Below are positions 17,147 to 24,954 of a DNA stretch of 30,117 bases, piece after piece. The notes beneath the pieces are model-generated. The model did not search any database. It saw only the letters and a list, made by a program, of their open reading frames with translations, and was not told the origin of the DNA. Made by a program: the position numbers and the translations under genes. The DNA comes from an uncultured Chloroflexota bacterium (lineage in GTDB: Bacteria; Chloroflexota; Dehalococcoidia; CAUJGQ01), in the NCBI GenBank assembly GCA_937879875.1, contig CALFMN010000116.1, positions 1 through 30,117 of the forward strand. The letters run 5' to 3'. Each line of letters opens with the position of its first letter. Position 1 is the first letter of the stretch.

Positions 17147-18400
17147 GTCCGCGTCGCGCGCGGCCGCCCGATACGTGTTGCGGGCCATCATATTCCGTTC
17201 GCCCTCGGCGCGCGCGGCGAACAACTCGCGCCACAGCGCCAGCGCCGCGCGGTTCTCCGGCTCGGCGCTGCGCACCCAGCCCACCAAATGGCAGGCGAGC
17301 GGCAGGTTGCCGGCCTCGCGCAGGGCGCGGGCGCGGGCAAGCAAGGCCTCGGCGCCGGCCAGCGCTACGATCTCGCGCGCCTGATCGCCGCCCGGCGCGG
17401 GGAACATGTCGGCGGGATTGCCGTTCCACCAGCCGCCGTACTGGCGCCAGACACCCTGCACGATGAACTGCGGATGGCCGTAGACGGCTTGCAGCCAGGG
17501 CAGCGCCGCCAGATCGTCAGGCGGCCGCACCTCGTGCCAGATCTGCTCCAGCCACTGGCCCTGGTTCATGCGCTCCACGACCTGGTCGTGAATCGAGCGC
17601 AGGTAGCGGGCGGTGCTGAGGGTGACGCGCTCGACCTCCTCGCGCGAGCGCAGCATGCGGCCGTGGCCGGGCAGCAAGATCTCCGGCGCCTTCGCCGCGA
17701 TCGCCTCCAGGCCTTCTGCCCATTCGCGCGTCCAGCGCTGTACCTTCCACGGGTTGCCCACGTTCGGCGCGCTGAAGATCACGAGATCGCCGGAGCAAAC
17801 GAGCCGCCGGCGCGCGTTCCAGAGCCAGAGCACGTCGTCCGTCTCGCCCAGCGCGTGGTAGAGGTCGAAGCGCTCGCCGCCGACCTCGAAGGTGAGTTGC
17901 TCGTCCACGATCGTGTCCGGATAGATGAAATCGGGCGGTGTCCGTGCCTCGCGGAACGACGCGGCGGAGGGCTGGGCCTCGCGGTCCCACTGCCATGCGC
18001 CGATGAAGCCGATCCACGGCCACATCTGCTCGTAGCGGCGCAGCCGGTCGACAAGCCGGCGCTGGCCGATCACGCGCGGGCGCGGGCGGCCGCGCTCCTC
18101 GGCTTCCGCCACGAACAGCGGCGCGCCGCCGACATGGTCGAGGTGGCCGTGGCTGCAGACGATCGTGTGGATGGGCAGATCGGTGTGCGTGCGCAGCTCG
18201 CGCAGCACGCGGGCGCCGGCCGGGCGCGTGCCCGTATCGAACAGCATCACGCCGGCGTCGGTCAGAAAGGCAATCGAGGTGCCGAACGTGGGAAAGAAGA
18301 GCACGCCGGGCGCCGCCTCGCGCGCTTCGCCCGCGTACTCGCCGATCTCCGGCCGCGGCCTGTCCGCGCCGGCGTTCTGCAGCGGCTCCTCTGTGGTCAT
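17123..18400 (-). CDS. MBL-fold hydrolase with alkylsulfatase-type C-terminal region
   Basis: A 425-residue protein. The MBL domain has SHGHLDHVGG (about 84-93), then HALGETDD and LVCSGDLVIFSAPN, and LPGHGRMLRSREEV as the last zinc-site region. After it, AVYGHPQFIVQGVWRQYGGW and NGNPADMFP match the dimerisation region of SdsA1/BDS1-type alkyl sulfatases, and a helical tail with LARARALREAGNLPLACHLVGW resembles their TPR-like segment. The protein is shorter than full alkyl sulfatases (about 600 residues or more) and I do not see the C-terminal SCP2-like domain. ATG 18400 follows GGAAGGTG. Sulfate-ester or another ester hydrolysis is plausible. Its final residues are encoded by the seven-base tract at 17098-17146. 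Confidence 0.85.
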   Translation of the reverse strand: MTTEEPLQNAGADRPRPEIGEYAGEAREAAPGVLFFPTFGTSIAFLTDAGVMLFDTGTRPAGARVLRELRTHTDLPIHTIVCSHGHLDHVGGAPLFVAEAEERGRPRPRVIGQRRLVDRLRRYEQMWPWIGFIGAWQWDREAQPSAASFREARTPPDFIYPDTIVDEQLTFEVGGERFDLYHALGETDDVLWLWNARRRLVCSGDLVIFSAPNVGNPWKVQRWTREWAEGLEAIAAKAPEILLPGHGRMLRSREEVERVTLSTARYLRSIHDQVVERMNQGQWLEQIWHEVRPPDDLAALPWLQAVYGHPQFIVQGVWRQYGGWWNGNPADMFPAPGGDQAREIVALAGAEALLARARALREAGNLPLACHLVGWVRSAEPENRAALALWRELFAARAEGERNMMARNTYRAAARDADEGSGSRE

Positions 18401-18438
18401 GATGCACCTTCCGCCTGCTGCCGCCCGACTACGCTCCA

Positions 18439-18459
18439 GCCTCTATTCCTTATTCCCTA
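18439..18459 (-). repeat. Three-unit (TAGGGAA)n tract at a stop codon
   Basis: On the minus strand: TAGGGAA, TAAGGAA, TAGAGGC. The first three bases are the TAG stop (18457-18459) of the lactonase gene. The last unit TAGAGGC is identical to the last unit of the 17098-17146 tract. Confidence 0.75.
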
Positions 18460-19404
18460 ATACGGGCCTTGCTGCTCGAAGATCGCCCGCGGGTTGCCGG
18501 TCGTCATCTGATCGATCTGCGCCTGCGGGACGCCTTGCTGGCGCAGCGCCGGCAGCACGTCGTCCACAATGTGGCGGAAGTGCCAGTTCGGCGCCCACTC
18601 GCGCAGCCGCTCCTCCGGCGCCCAGTCGAAGAGGCAGGAGGCGTCGTGCGAAAGCACGATACGCCCGGCGAAGCCCTCGCGGCAGAGCGCGGCAACCGTG
18701 GCCACGCGCTTTTCGAAGGGCAGCATGCGGTCGAGGCCGAAGCGGTCCATGCCGATGTAGCTGCCGCGCGCCAGCAGCCGCTTGAGATAATCGAGGTCAT
18801 CGGTGTCGCCGCTGTGGCCGATCACGACGCGCGACAGATCGACGCCCTCGCTTTCGAATACATCCTGCTGCTTCGTGCCCATCTCCAGCCGCGCGTTGGT
18901 ATGCGTGGAGATCGGCACGCCGGTTTGCCGGTGCGCCTGGGCGACGGCGCGCAGCGCCTTCTCGTTCTGCGGCGTGACGCCGGGCTCGTCCGTCGCGGCT
19001 TTGAGGATGGCGGCGCGAATGTCGGTGCCCTGAATGCCCTCGGTGATGTCCTTCACCAAAAGCGGCACCAGCTCTTCCAGCGGGTGGCCGTCGAAGAAAG
19101 GCGTTGAGCGCCAGTAGATGCCGGTGGCGAGAATCACCTGCATGCCGGAACGCTTTGCCGCCTCCTGCACGAAGCGCACGTCGCGGTGAAAGTCGGCGGG
19201 CGTGAGATCCACCATCGTGCGCACGCCGTGCTCGCGCGCCTCGCTCAGCCGCTGCACGGCCTGAGCCATGAACTGCTCGGGCTTCCATAGCTCGGGGTAG
19301 CTCTGGTAAAGGCCGGGCGTGCCGACGATCACATGCTCGTGCATGTAGGTCAGACCGAGATCGGCCGTGGCGAGCGGGCCGGTGGCGGAGGGGATAGTAG
19401 CCAT
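18457..19404 (-). CDS. Phosphotriesterase-like lactonase (PLL family)
   Basis: A 315-residue amidohydrolase-superfamily TIM barrel with a complete binuclear metal site: H22 and H24 (MHEH), K135 for carbamylation (AAILKAATDEPGVT), H168 (STHTNA), H197 (VIGHSGD) and D254 (LSHDAS). A lysine here and the GMDRFGLD segment (about 218-225) group it with PLL lactonases such as SsoPox rather than with E. coli PHP, which has a glutamate. PLLs hydrolyse N-acyl homoserine lactones or gamma/delta-lactones, with promiscuous organophosphate activity. ATG 19404 has GGAGG ten bases upstream. It leads a minus-strand run with the two MBL genes. The insertion sequence begins about 100 bases upstream of the start. 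Confidence 0.92.
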   Translation of the reverse strand: MATIPSATGPLATADLGLTYMHEHVIVGTPGLYQSYPELWKPEQFMAQAVQRLSEAREHGVRTMVDLTPADFHRDVRFVQEAAKRSGMQVILATGIYWRSTPFFDGHPLEELVPLLVKDITEGIQGTDIRAAILKAATDEPGVTPQNEKALRAVAQAHRQTGVPISTHTNARLEMGTKQQDVFESEGVDLSRVVIGHSGDTDDLDYLKRLLARGSYIGMDRFGLDRMLPFEKRVATVAALCREGFAGRIVLSHDASCLFDWAPEERLREWAPNWHFRHIVDDVLPALRQQGVPQAQIDQMTTGNPRAIFEQQGPY

Positions 19405-19499
19405 GAACGGGCGCCTCCAGCGATCAGATGAGACTCAGATGAGCCATGCGGGGCGCCCGGTATGGTGGCCACGCGGCCGGCCGCTTGTCAAGCGCCGGC

Positions 19500-19509
19500 T
19501 CGTCCGCCT
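19500..19509. repeat. Left copy of 10-bp target-site duplication
   Basis: TCGTCCGCCT directly precedes the left end of the insertion sequence and is repeated exactly at 20691-20700 after the right end. Confidence 0.93.
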
Positions 19510-20690
19510 CAGGGTCTTTTGATTCTCGGCGAAGTGTGGCAGGCTCGGGCCATGAAGATCACCGAGGCTGGACCGAGCCTGATCCAGGCGTTTGCGCAGG
19601 TGCCCGATCCGCGGCAGCCCAGTGGGCGTCGGCATCCCCTGCCGGCGATCCTGACGCTGGCGACGGCGGCGATGCTCTGCGGAGCCCGCAGCCTCTACGC
19701 CATCGCCCAGTGGGGCCGGCTGCAAGAGCCGGCCGTGGTGCGGGCACTGGGCTTCACGCGCGAGCGCACGCCCACCGTCTCGACGCTGCATCTGGTGTTC
19801 AAAGCGTTGGACGTGGCGGCGTTCGAGACCGCCCTGGGGGCGTGGGCACAGGCACAACTGGGACCGCGCGACCGTACCATCGCCATCGACGGCAAGGCGT
19901 TACGCGGCAGCCACGGGGAGCACCTTCCGGGGGTGGACCTGGTCGCGGCCTATGCAGACACGGCCGGCCTGGTGCTGGCGCAAACGGGGGGTGAGCCGGG
20001 AGCAGCATGAAGGGGAATTGACGGTCGCGCGTGCGCTGCTGGCGCGGCTGCCGCTTGCGGGGCGTCTGCTGACGGGCGATGCGGAGTAGTGCCAGCGCGA
20101 TCTGTGTGCCTAGGTGTGCGCGGCGGGCGGTGACTACCTCCTGACGGTGAAGGCGAACCAACCGATGCTGTACACCGCCATCCGGGTGCTGTTTGCGCAG
20201 CCACCGCCGGGCGAGGGTTTCGGCGAGGCGGAGGAACGCGGGCGGCATGGCGACCGCCACGAGCTGCGCTGGCTCCAGGCCTCGACGGCCCTGCGGGAGT
20301 ATCTGGCCTGGCCGGGGGTACAGCAGGTGTTTCAGGTGACGAGCACGGTGACGCGCAAGGGCCGGACGCGGCAGCAGGTGCGCTACGGCCTCACCAGTCT
20401 GGCGCCAGAGCGGGCGAATGCCGCGCGGCTGTTGCAGGCGCGCCGCGGTCATTGGGCAATCGAGAACCGCCTCCATTACGTCCGCGACGTGACCTTCGGC
20501 GAGGATGCCAGCCGGGTGCGCAGTGGCGCGGCGCCGCAGGTCATGGCCGCGCTGCGCAATGCCGTGCTGGGGTTGCTCCGCCGCTGGCGCACCACGAACG
20601 TCGCCGCCGCGCTGCGTACCCTCGCCTGGACGCCCGGCGCCGCTCTCAAGCTCCTCGGGATTCACCACCACTGAGAATCAAAAGACCCTG
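19510..20690 (+). mobile_element. ISAs1-family insertion sequence, complete but transposase-defective
   Basis: A 1181-bp element bounded by perfect 18-bp inverted repeats, CAGGGTCTTTTGATTCTC at 19510-19527 and its complement at 20673-20690, and by a 10-bp direct duplication of TCGTCCGCCT. Size, end sequence style and duplication length all fit the ISAs1 family. It carries one transposase gene that is interrupted by a frameshift and two stops. Intact ends mean it could still be moved by a related transposase elsewhere in the genome. It lies between two divergent genes and adds about 1.2 kb upstream of the 20740 gene. Confidence 0.93.
19552..20674 (+). pseudogene. ISAs1-family (DDE) transposase, disrupted
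   Basis: It reads from ATG 19552 (MKITEAGPSLIQAFAQVPDPR) with the family features DPRQPSGRRHPLPAILTLA, the first catalytic aspartate in TIAIDGKALRGS, and in the second half GGDYLLTVKANQP and GHWAIENRLHYVRDVTFGED, which holds the catalytic glutamate. The frame shifts by one base in the six-G run at 19986-19991. After it the correct frame meets TAG at 20088-20090 and again at 20113-20115, where the family should read through a DA..CQ segment. Restoring five Gs and two sense codons gives one continuous transposase of about 370 residues. It has accumulated at least three lesions, so inactivation is not very recent, although the duplication is still perfect. Confidence 0.9.
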
Positions 20691-20700
20691 TCGTCCGCCT
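20691..20700. repeat. Right copy of 10-bp target-site duplication
   Basis: An exact second copy of TCGTCCGCCT following the right inverted repeat. It also lies in the spacer of the predicted promoter of the next gene. Confidence 0.93.
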
Positions 20701-20707
20701 CCGGCGC

Positions 20708-20713
20708 TATACT
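20708..20713 (+). promoter_or_regulatory. Predicted -10 (TATACT) upstream of the 20740 gene
   Basis: TATACT stands out in GC-rich DNA, 27 bases before the ATG at 20740. With a 17-base spacer the -35 position would be the last six bases of the insertion sequence, which do not resemble TTGACA. The same CTATACTGGA string recurs at 30089-30098. Confidence 0.4.
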
Positions 20714-20739
20714 GGATTCGTACCATGCGGAGGTAGTTG

Positions 20740-21156
20740 ATGTCCGGGGCACTCGCGAACTCACCCGCTTCGCCATCCAGTGATGAACTGCGCCGCGCCG
20801 CCGCGCTGCCGCCCGCCGTGTCCGCCGATGCCGACATTATCGAAGCGTATCTCGCAAGGATGGAAGCGACGCTGGCCGCCCGCGTCGATCAGCAGGCTGC
20901 CGCGCAGAGCGACGAATCGGCCCACGCACTGGCCCGGCTGCAGAGCGGTCTCACGAAGCGGATCGCCGCCTCGCTGGGCATCGGCGTTCCGCTGGTTGGC
21001 GCCGCGGGCGGCCTCGGCGGCAGGTACGGACAGGGCGAGGGCGCGGTGGCAGGTATCCTCGGCGTGTTGATCGCGATCGTCGTCCTCAACGTCTACTACA
21101 CCGAGGTCGAGAAGGACCTGGAGAAGGAGCGGCTGCGCAGCCGCAAGCGCCCGTAG
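20740..21156 (+). CDS. Small membrane protein with C-terminal helix pair, unknown function
   Basis: A 138-residue protein. ATG 20740 has GGAGG seven bases upstream. Residues 1-75 are polar, Ala-rich and likely helical (DADIIEAYLARMEATLAARVDQQAAAQSD). Then a glycine-rich segment (about 78-97, LGIGVPLVGAAGGLGGRYG) and a clear membrane helix (about 100-118, VAGILGVLIAIVVLNVYY) lead to a charged EVEKDLEKERLRSRKR tail. One or two membrane passes are possible. Conservation is unknown and no family is recognised. The insertion sequence ends 49 bases before the ATG and may have altered its control. Confidence 0.65.
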   Translation: MSGALANSPASPSSDELRRAAALPPAVSADADIIEAYLARMEATLAARVDQQAAAQSDESAHALARLQSGLTKRIAASLGIGVPLVGAAGGLGGRYGQGEGAVAGILGVLIAIVVLNVYYTEVEKDLEKERLRSRKRP

Positions 21157-21181
21157 TTCACGACAGCCATCGAGTGCCAGC

Positions 21182-21274
21182 ATGCCGGGGCAGCTCAGCC
21201 GCGCCGTGCTCTGCGACATCGGTGGCCCGATCGACCTCGAAACCGAGCATGAGCGACTGATCGACGCTGGGCGC
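21182..21274 (+). pseudogene. N-terminal remnant of a HAD-like hydrolase (tentative)
   Basis: About 30 residues from ATG 21182 read SRAVLCDIGGPIDLETEHERLID, which looks like the first strand and motif I (DxGGxxD) of haloacid dehalogenase-superfamily phosphatases. After about 21274 the frame turns into unrelated, arginine-rich sequence and the remaining 200-plus residues are missing. There is no ribosome site. I read this as a gene fragment left by a deletion. A chance similarity over 23 residues cannot be excluded. Confidence 0.4.
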
Positions 21275-21352
21275 CGCGCCGACTGCCGTACTCCTGATCG
21301 CGTCAGCGGCGAGCCGGGCGCCGGGCTGGGTTGGCCGCCGGACTGCGCCTCG

Positions 21353-21616
21353 CTAGCGCGTGTAGCCCGGAATGTTCGGGCCGGCCTCCTGGATGGCGCG
21401 CTTGAAGAACATGAGGAAGGTGCCGGGGCCGACGGTGTGCAGCGTGCCGTGCTGCGCGTCGCCGGGCACGTGCGCCATCGTCTCGACCTGCCACGCCTGG
21501 CTCCAGGGCAGCACCGAGACGCACTCCCAGCCATCCTTGCCGTAGGATTCGAGCTTGGTGATGTCCTCCGGCTTCATCGGATCGACGGTGAGGAAGGCGT
21601 GCTGCCACTGGGTCAT
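21353..21616 (-). CDS. Small DUF4177-like protein
   Basis: An 87-residue soluble protein. ATG 21616 has AGGAG seven bases upstream; the longer frame to 21751 is unsupported. The N-terminus QWQHAFLTVDPMKPEDITKLESYGKDGWECVSVLPW follows the strand-helix-strand pattern of DUF4177 proteins, including the GWE(C/L)VSV segment, and continues with VGPGTFLMFFKRAI, a second strand-helix. The family is small and uncharacterised. It stands alone between the HAD remnant and the propeller gene. Confidence 0.7.
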   Translation of the reverse strand: MTQWQHAFLTVDPMKPEDITKLESYGKDGWECVSVLPWSQAWQVETMAHVPGDAQHGTLHTVGPGTFLMFFKRAIQEAGPNIPGYTR

Positions 21617-21751
21617 CGGGCGCTCCTGTGACGCGGCCGCGGTGGCGGCGCGGGGGATTGGCCTCGGCTGAAGGCGCAACATTCTCGCACGGGGTATCGT
21701 AGCGCCGGGCGGCGACACGAACAACGGCGCCAACGTTGCGAGCGCCTCCAC

Positions 21752-23953
21752 TCAGCGGAAGGGCAGCGGGGCCAGCACCTCATCGAACGTCGCGCCGTCG
21801 TCGAGCGAATGCCAGAGGCGATTATCTGCGCCGAGCAACCAGAGTTCGTGGCCGCTGGCAGCGGCAATCTGACGATACGGCCCGGCGACGCCGTCAGGTA
21901 ACCGAAGCCACGATTGCCCGGCGTCCCGGCTCACGAGCAGGGCAGATGTACTCGTAAAGGACGCGCGATCCGACGTCGAACAGATCAGCCAGACCGTCGC
22001 TGCCGAGGCCGCAGCAGGGGATCCGCACGAGCTGTCCGGCGGCAGCGTTTCGATCTGCCAGCTCGCGCCGCCGTCGTGGCTGAGCGCAATCACCTCAGCG
22101 CAGGGCCGGTCCGTCTCCGAGGAGAAACCGGTTGCGACCGCGAGCCCTGGCGCCGACGAGAGCGCCAGATCGCCGAGCGGAATCTGCCCGCGAAGCAGCC
22201 ACGTTTGTCCGCCGTCCGTGGTGCCGTAGACCGGAGCACGGTCGGCTTCGGGCCGCCTTGAGCAGCCGAAGGCGTCTCCGATCGCGATGCCATCGTTCGC
22301 GCTGGCGAACGCGGCTGCGGTGATGCGCTGCAACAATTGCCGCGTCGAGGGAACGGCGAAGGTCGACCACGTCTGTCCGCCGTCGCCGCTCACGCGCAGT
22401 GTAGCTCCCGTTGCGACCGTCAATTTGGGACCGAAGCCGACTGCCGAGTCAGGGCGCTCGTCAGCGAACATGGGCGGTGCGAACGGCGTGGCCGCGGCGC
22501 CGTACTGGCTGAGGTAGCGGCCGGCATCGGTTGCGAGCAGCAGCGACGGCCCGTAGGCCTGAACCGAGCTTATGGCGACGCCATCGTGCTGCGCGACAGG
22601 TATCCAGGTCCGCCCGCCGTCATCGGTGCGCTCCAGTACGCTGCTTTCCCCGCGAATCGCCCAGGCGTGCCCCGTCGAAGGCGCAACGAGCCGATCGACA
22701 TGCGCTTGTCCGGTGTCGCGCCACGAGGCACCGCCGTCGTCGGTCGCGTAGGCCGCGCCGCCGCAGGGGCCGTTCTGCCCGATCTCACAGCCCCCGACGA
22801 CGTACCAGCCGTGCAGCAGATCATCAAAGTGAATGTCCACCGCGGGATGGATCTGCCCGCCGCCCGGTGGCTCGGCTCCCGTCTGGTACAGGACCGCCCA
22901 GGTGGCGCCCCCGTCCTGAGTGCCGAGGATGGCCTGCGCGGGCGAACCGCCGCCTTTGGAGAGGATGCCGCCGGCCGCGAAGCCGTGCTGGTCATCCAGA
23001 AACGCGATGGCGTACAAGCCGAACGGTACAGGTGTTGCAAGCGATGGCTGCCAACTGTCGCCGCCGTCGTCCGTTCTCCAGATCTGGCCGCCCCACGCGT
23101 CTTGCCGCGACAGGCCCGCGGCGTAGCCCGTCTCGGCATCGAGGAAGAAGAATGACTCCGGCACCATATCGGCAACACGCGGCGACCAGGTTTGCCCGCC
23201 GTCGATGGTCTTCCAGATCGTGGCCATGACCGAAACGGGGATCGCACCTGCGAGCGCGAAGCCGATCGCGGCTGTCACGAATTGCAGGTGGACAAACGGC
23301 CAGTGGGCTTCCGGCGCAATGGCGATCGGAACCTCCGCCCAGCTTCGGCCGCGATCGTCGCTGCGCAGCAGCAGCGGACTGGACGGGGCGCCGAATAGCG
23401 CGTCGGTGAGGTAGCGCAGGCCGGCCACGAATGCCGTGTCCTCATCGACAAGGCTGATCGCGCTCAGATACACACCGTCTTCGTTCCAGACCGTGCGCCA
23501 CGTCTGACCGCCGTCGTCCGTTAGCTGGATCTGTCCGGCGCCGCGAATGCCGTGGGGCATGCCGCTGACGAGCATCCCGTGCTGATCGTCGAAGAAGGCG
23601 AGATCGCGAGGATTTGGCGCCGGACCAGCGGATGGATAGTGCGGCGTAGGGTGAAAGGCGGGAGCCGCGCCATCGGCAATGTTGATTGGCGCGAAGGTAC
23701 CGGACGCCGTCGCCGGGGCGCTGGTTGGCGACGGCGGCGCCCCGGCCTGGCCGGTCAGGGACGCGGCTGCTGAAACCGGGCTCTGTGGCGGCATCGCGGC
23801 GGCAGCAGCGCCCGCGGGCGCCGGCCGCGCACGGCTGGCATGGGAGAGTGGAGGCAGCGGCTCGCTTCGGCTGGCGACGACGATCAGGGCAGCGATCGGG
23901 ACGGCGGCCGCCGCCAGAAACAGCGTTCGGCGGCCTCGACTGCCGCACCGCAT
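21752..23953 (-). CDS. Exported Asp-box (BNR/Ycf48-like) beta-propeller protein
   Basis: A 733-residue protein. Residues 10-27 form a signal or anchor helix (TLFLAAAAVPIAALIVVA), followed by about 75 residues of Pro/Ala-rich spacer. From about 118 to the end I count twelve Asp-box motifs of the (S/T)xDxGxxW/F type, the first TDDGGQTW at 145-152 and the last SLDDGATF near the C-terminus. Such repeats build sialidase-type and Ycf48-type propellers, often arranged in tandem. No sialidase catalytic arginine triad or glycoside hydrolase motif is evident, so a binding or assembly role outside the membrane is more likely than an enzyme. ATG 23953 is preceded by GCGGAGGG. Confidence 0.85.
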   Translation of the reverse strand: MRCGSRGRRTLFLAAAAVPIAALIVVASRSEPLPPLSHASRARPAPAGAAAAAMPPQSPVSAAASLTGQAGAPPSPTSAPATASGTFAPINIADGAAPAFHPTPHYPSAGPAPNPRDLAFFDDQHGMLVSGMPHGIRGAGQIQLTDDGGQTWRTVWNEDGVYLSAISLVDEDTAFVAGLRYLTDALFGAPSSPLLLRSDDRGRSWAEVPIAIAPEAHWPFVHLQFVTAAIGFALAGAIPVSVMATIWKTIDGGQTWSPRVADMVPESFFFLDAETGYAAGLSRQDAWGGQIWRTDDGGDSWQPSLATPVPFGLYAIAFLDDQHGFAAGGILSKGGGSPAQAILGTQDGGATWAVLYQTGAEPPGGGQIHPAVDIHFDDLLHGWYVVGGCEIGQNGPCGGAAYATDDGGASWRDTGQAHVDRLVAPSTGHAWAIRGESSVLERTDDGGRTWIPVAQHDGVAISSVQAYGPSLLLATDAGRYLSQYGAAATPFAPPMFADERPDSAVGFGPKLTVATGATLRVSGDGGQTWSTFAVPSTRQLLQRITAAAFASANDGIAIGDAFGCSRRPEADRAPVYGTTDGGQTWLLRGQIPLGDLALSSAPGLAVATGFSSETDRPCAEVIALSHDGGASWQIETLPPDSSCGSPAAASAATVWLICSTSDRASFTSTSALLVSRDAGQSWLRLPDGVAGPYRQIAAASGHELWLLGADNRLWHSLDDGATFDEVLAPLPFR

Positions 23954-24028
23954 ACAGCCCTCCGCGCATCAGGCCGCCGTCCTGTGGCCAGCGTAGCAGA
24001 GCAGACGGAGTCGTGATGACAAGCCGCT

Positions 24029-24160
24029 TTACAGCACTGGCAGATAGCGCTTCAGCTCGAAGTCGGTGATCGCGCTGCGATAGGCTTCCCACTCGATCAG
24101 CTTGTTCTGCACGAAGCTCTCCATCAGGTGCTCGCCGAGTGCGTTGCGCAGCAGCTCGCT
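24029..24160 (-). pseudogene. C-terminal remnant of a glutamine synthetase-like gene
   Basis: The last 43 codons before the TGA at 24029 encode LRNALGEHLMESFVQNKLIEW followed by EAYRSAITDFELKRYLPVL. This is the typical end of type I glutamine synthetase-family proteins (LG..L...F...K..EW..Y...(V/I)TDWE...YL). Upstream of about 24160 the frame continues into unrelated low-complexity sequence with no catalytic-domain motif in any frame, so the first ~90% of the gene is missing. I interpret it as a deletion remnant rather than a functional small protein. Confidence 0.7.
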
Positions 24161-24445
24161 GCCGGCTGGGGGCGAGCCGCTGCCCTGCGCGCCTCCCGTG
24201 CGCCACCGCTCCGCCCCCATCGCGTCTACGCCGATGCACCATACTTGTGACTTGTGAGGAAGCGCCAGCCGAATCAGGGTTGGGCGCCCCGCCGCATCGC
24301 CCGACGCCGATTGTTCCAGCGTTGTCGTCCCTCCGCGGTGTGTCCAACACGATCGTCTTCGCTGGAACGTGGCACGCCGGACTGCTATGGTCTGCGTACG
24401 GCCTTCGACGCCGCGGCGTCGGAGCCACGCACGCGAGGTGCCTGC
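24161..24445. other. Intergenic region with a 9-bp inverted repeat
   Basis: No gene is seen here. GTTCCAGCG (24313-24321) and CGCTGGAAC (24360-24368) are perfect inverted copies 38 bases apart. They end 77 bases before the universal stress gene and could be a hairpin or paired operator. At about 24275-24293 CAGGGTTGGGCGCCCCG resembles the end of the family-B repeats, possibly a decayed copy. Confidence 0.4.
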
Positions 24446-24925
24446 ATGCCCGCCCAGCCACCACCCGGAACCGGCGCGTTGCTGAGCCCGCGCCGCATGC
24501 TCGTGCCCTGCGACGGGTCGGACGCGGCCTTCTCCGCGCTGGCACTGGCCTGCGATATCGCCAACCGCACGGGTGGCCGGGTGTTCGCGGTGCATGTGAT
24601 CGTCGTGCGCCGCTCGCTGCCGATCGACGACCCGATGTTGCCGGAATCGAAGCGCGGGAACGCGATTCTCACCCGCGCCGAGGAGATCGGCAAGGCGATG
24701 GGACAGTCCGTTGAGACGGAGCTCTTGCAGGCGCGCGATGCCGGCAGCAGCATCATCGACGAGGCCGAGAACCTGGCGGTGGATGCGATCTTCCTGGGGC
24801 TGGAGTTGAAAGAGCGCATCGGCGAACCCACCGTCGGCGCCAAGATCGACCATCTGCTGCGCGAGGCGCCATGCCAGGTCTGGATCTTCCGCGACACACT
24901 CGCAAACGAGGGGACCGCGCGCTAG
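24446..24925 (+). CDS. Universal stress protein (UspA family)
   Basis: A 159-residue single USP domain. RRMLVPCDGSDAAFSALALACDIA (about 16-39) is the first strand and helix with the family aspartate, VFAVHVIVVRR the second strand, VDAIFLGLELKERIGEPTVGAKIDHLLREAPCQVWIF the last part. The usual ATP-binding GxxGxxxxxxxxxG(S/T) signature is incomplete (VGAK where GS is expected), so it may not bind ATP. ATG 24446 follows GAGG. The gene is only 29 bases before the permease, whose C-terminus also carries a USP-like domain, so the two probably form one operon and may physically pair. Confidence 0.88.
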   Translation: MPAQPPPGTGALLSPRRMLVPCDGSDAAFSALALACDIANRTGGRVFAVHVIVVRRSLPIDDPMLPESKRGNAILTRAEEIGKAMGQSVETELLQARDAGSSIIDEAENLAVDAIFLGLELKERIGEPTVGAKIDHLLREAPCQVWIFRDTLANEGTAR

Positions 24926-24954
24926 CCGACGAACCGGCGCGGACCGGGTGAACC

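Noticed and set aside
18457..19404. E. coli PHP-type phosphotriesterase homologue
   Set aside because: The bridging residue is lysine in ILKAATDEPG, as in PLL lactonases, not the glutamate of PHP.
20685..20713. Hybrid promoter formed by the insertion sequence end
   Set aside because: The IS end would occupy the -35 position, but ACCCTG does not resemble TTGACA and the ancestral sequence there is no better.
19500..24160. Composite transposon or genomic island carrying the small genes
   Set aside because: Only one IS copy, no integrase or att sites, and no clear composition change were seen.
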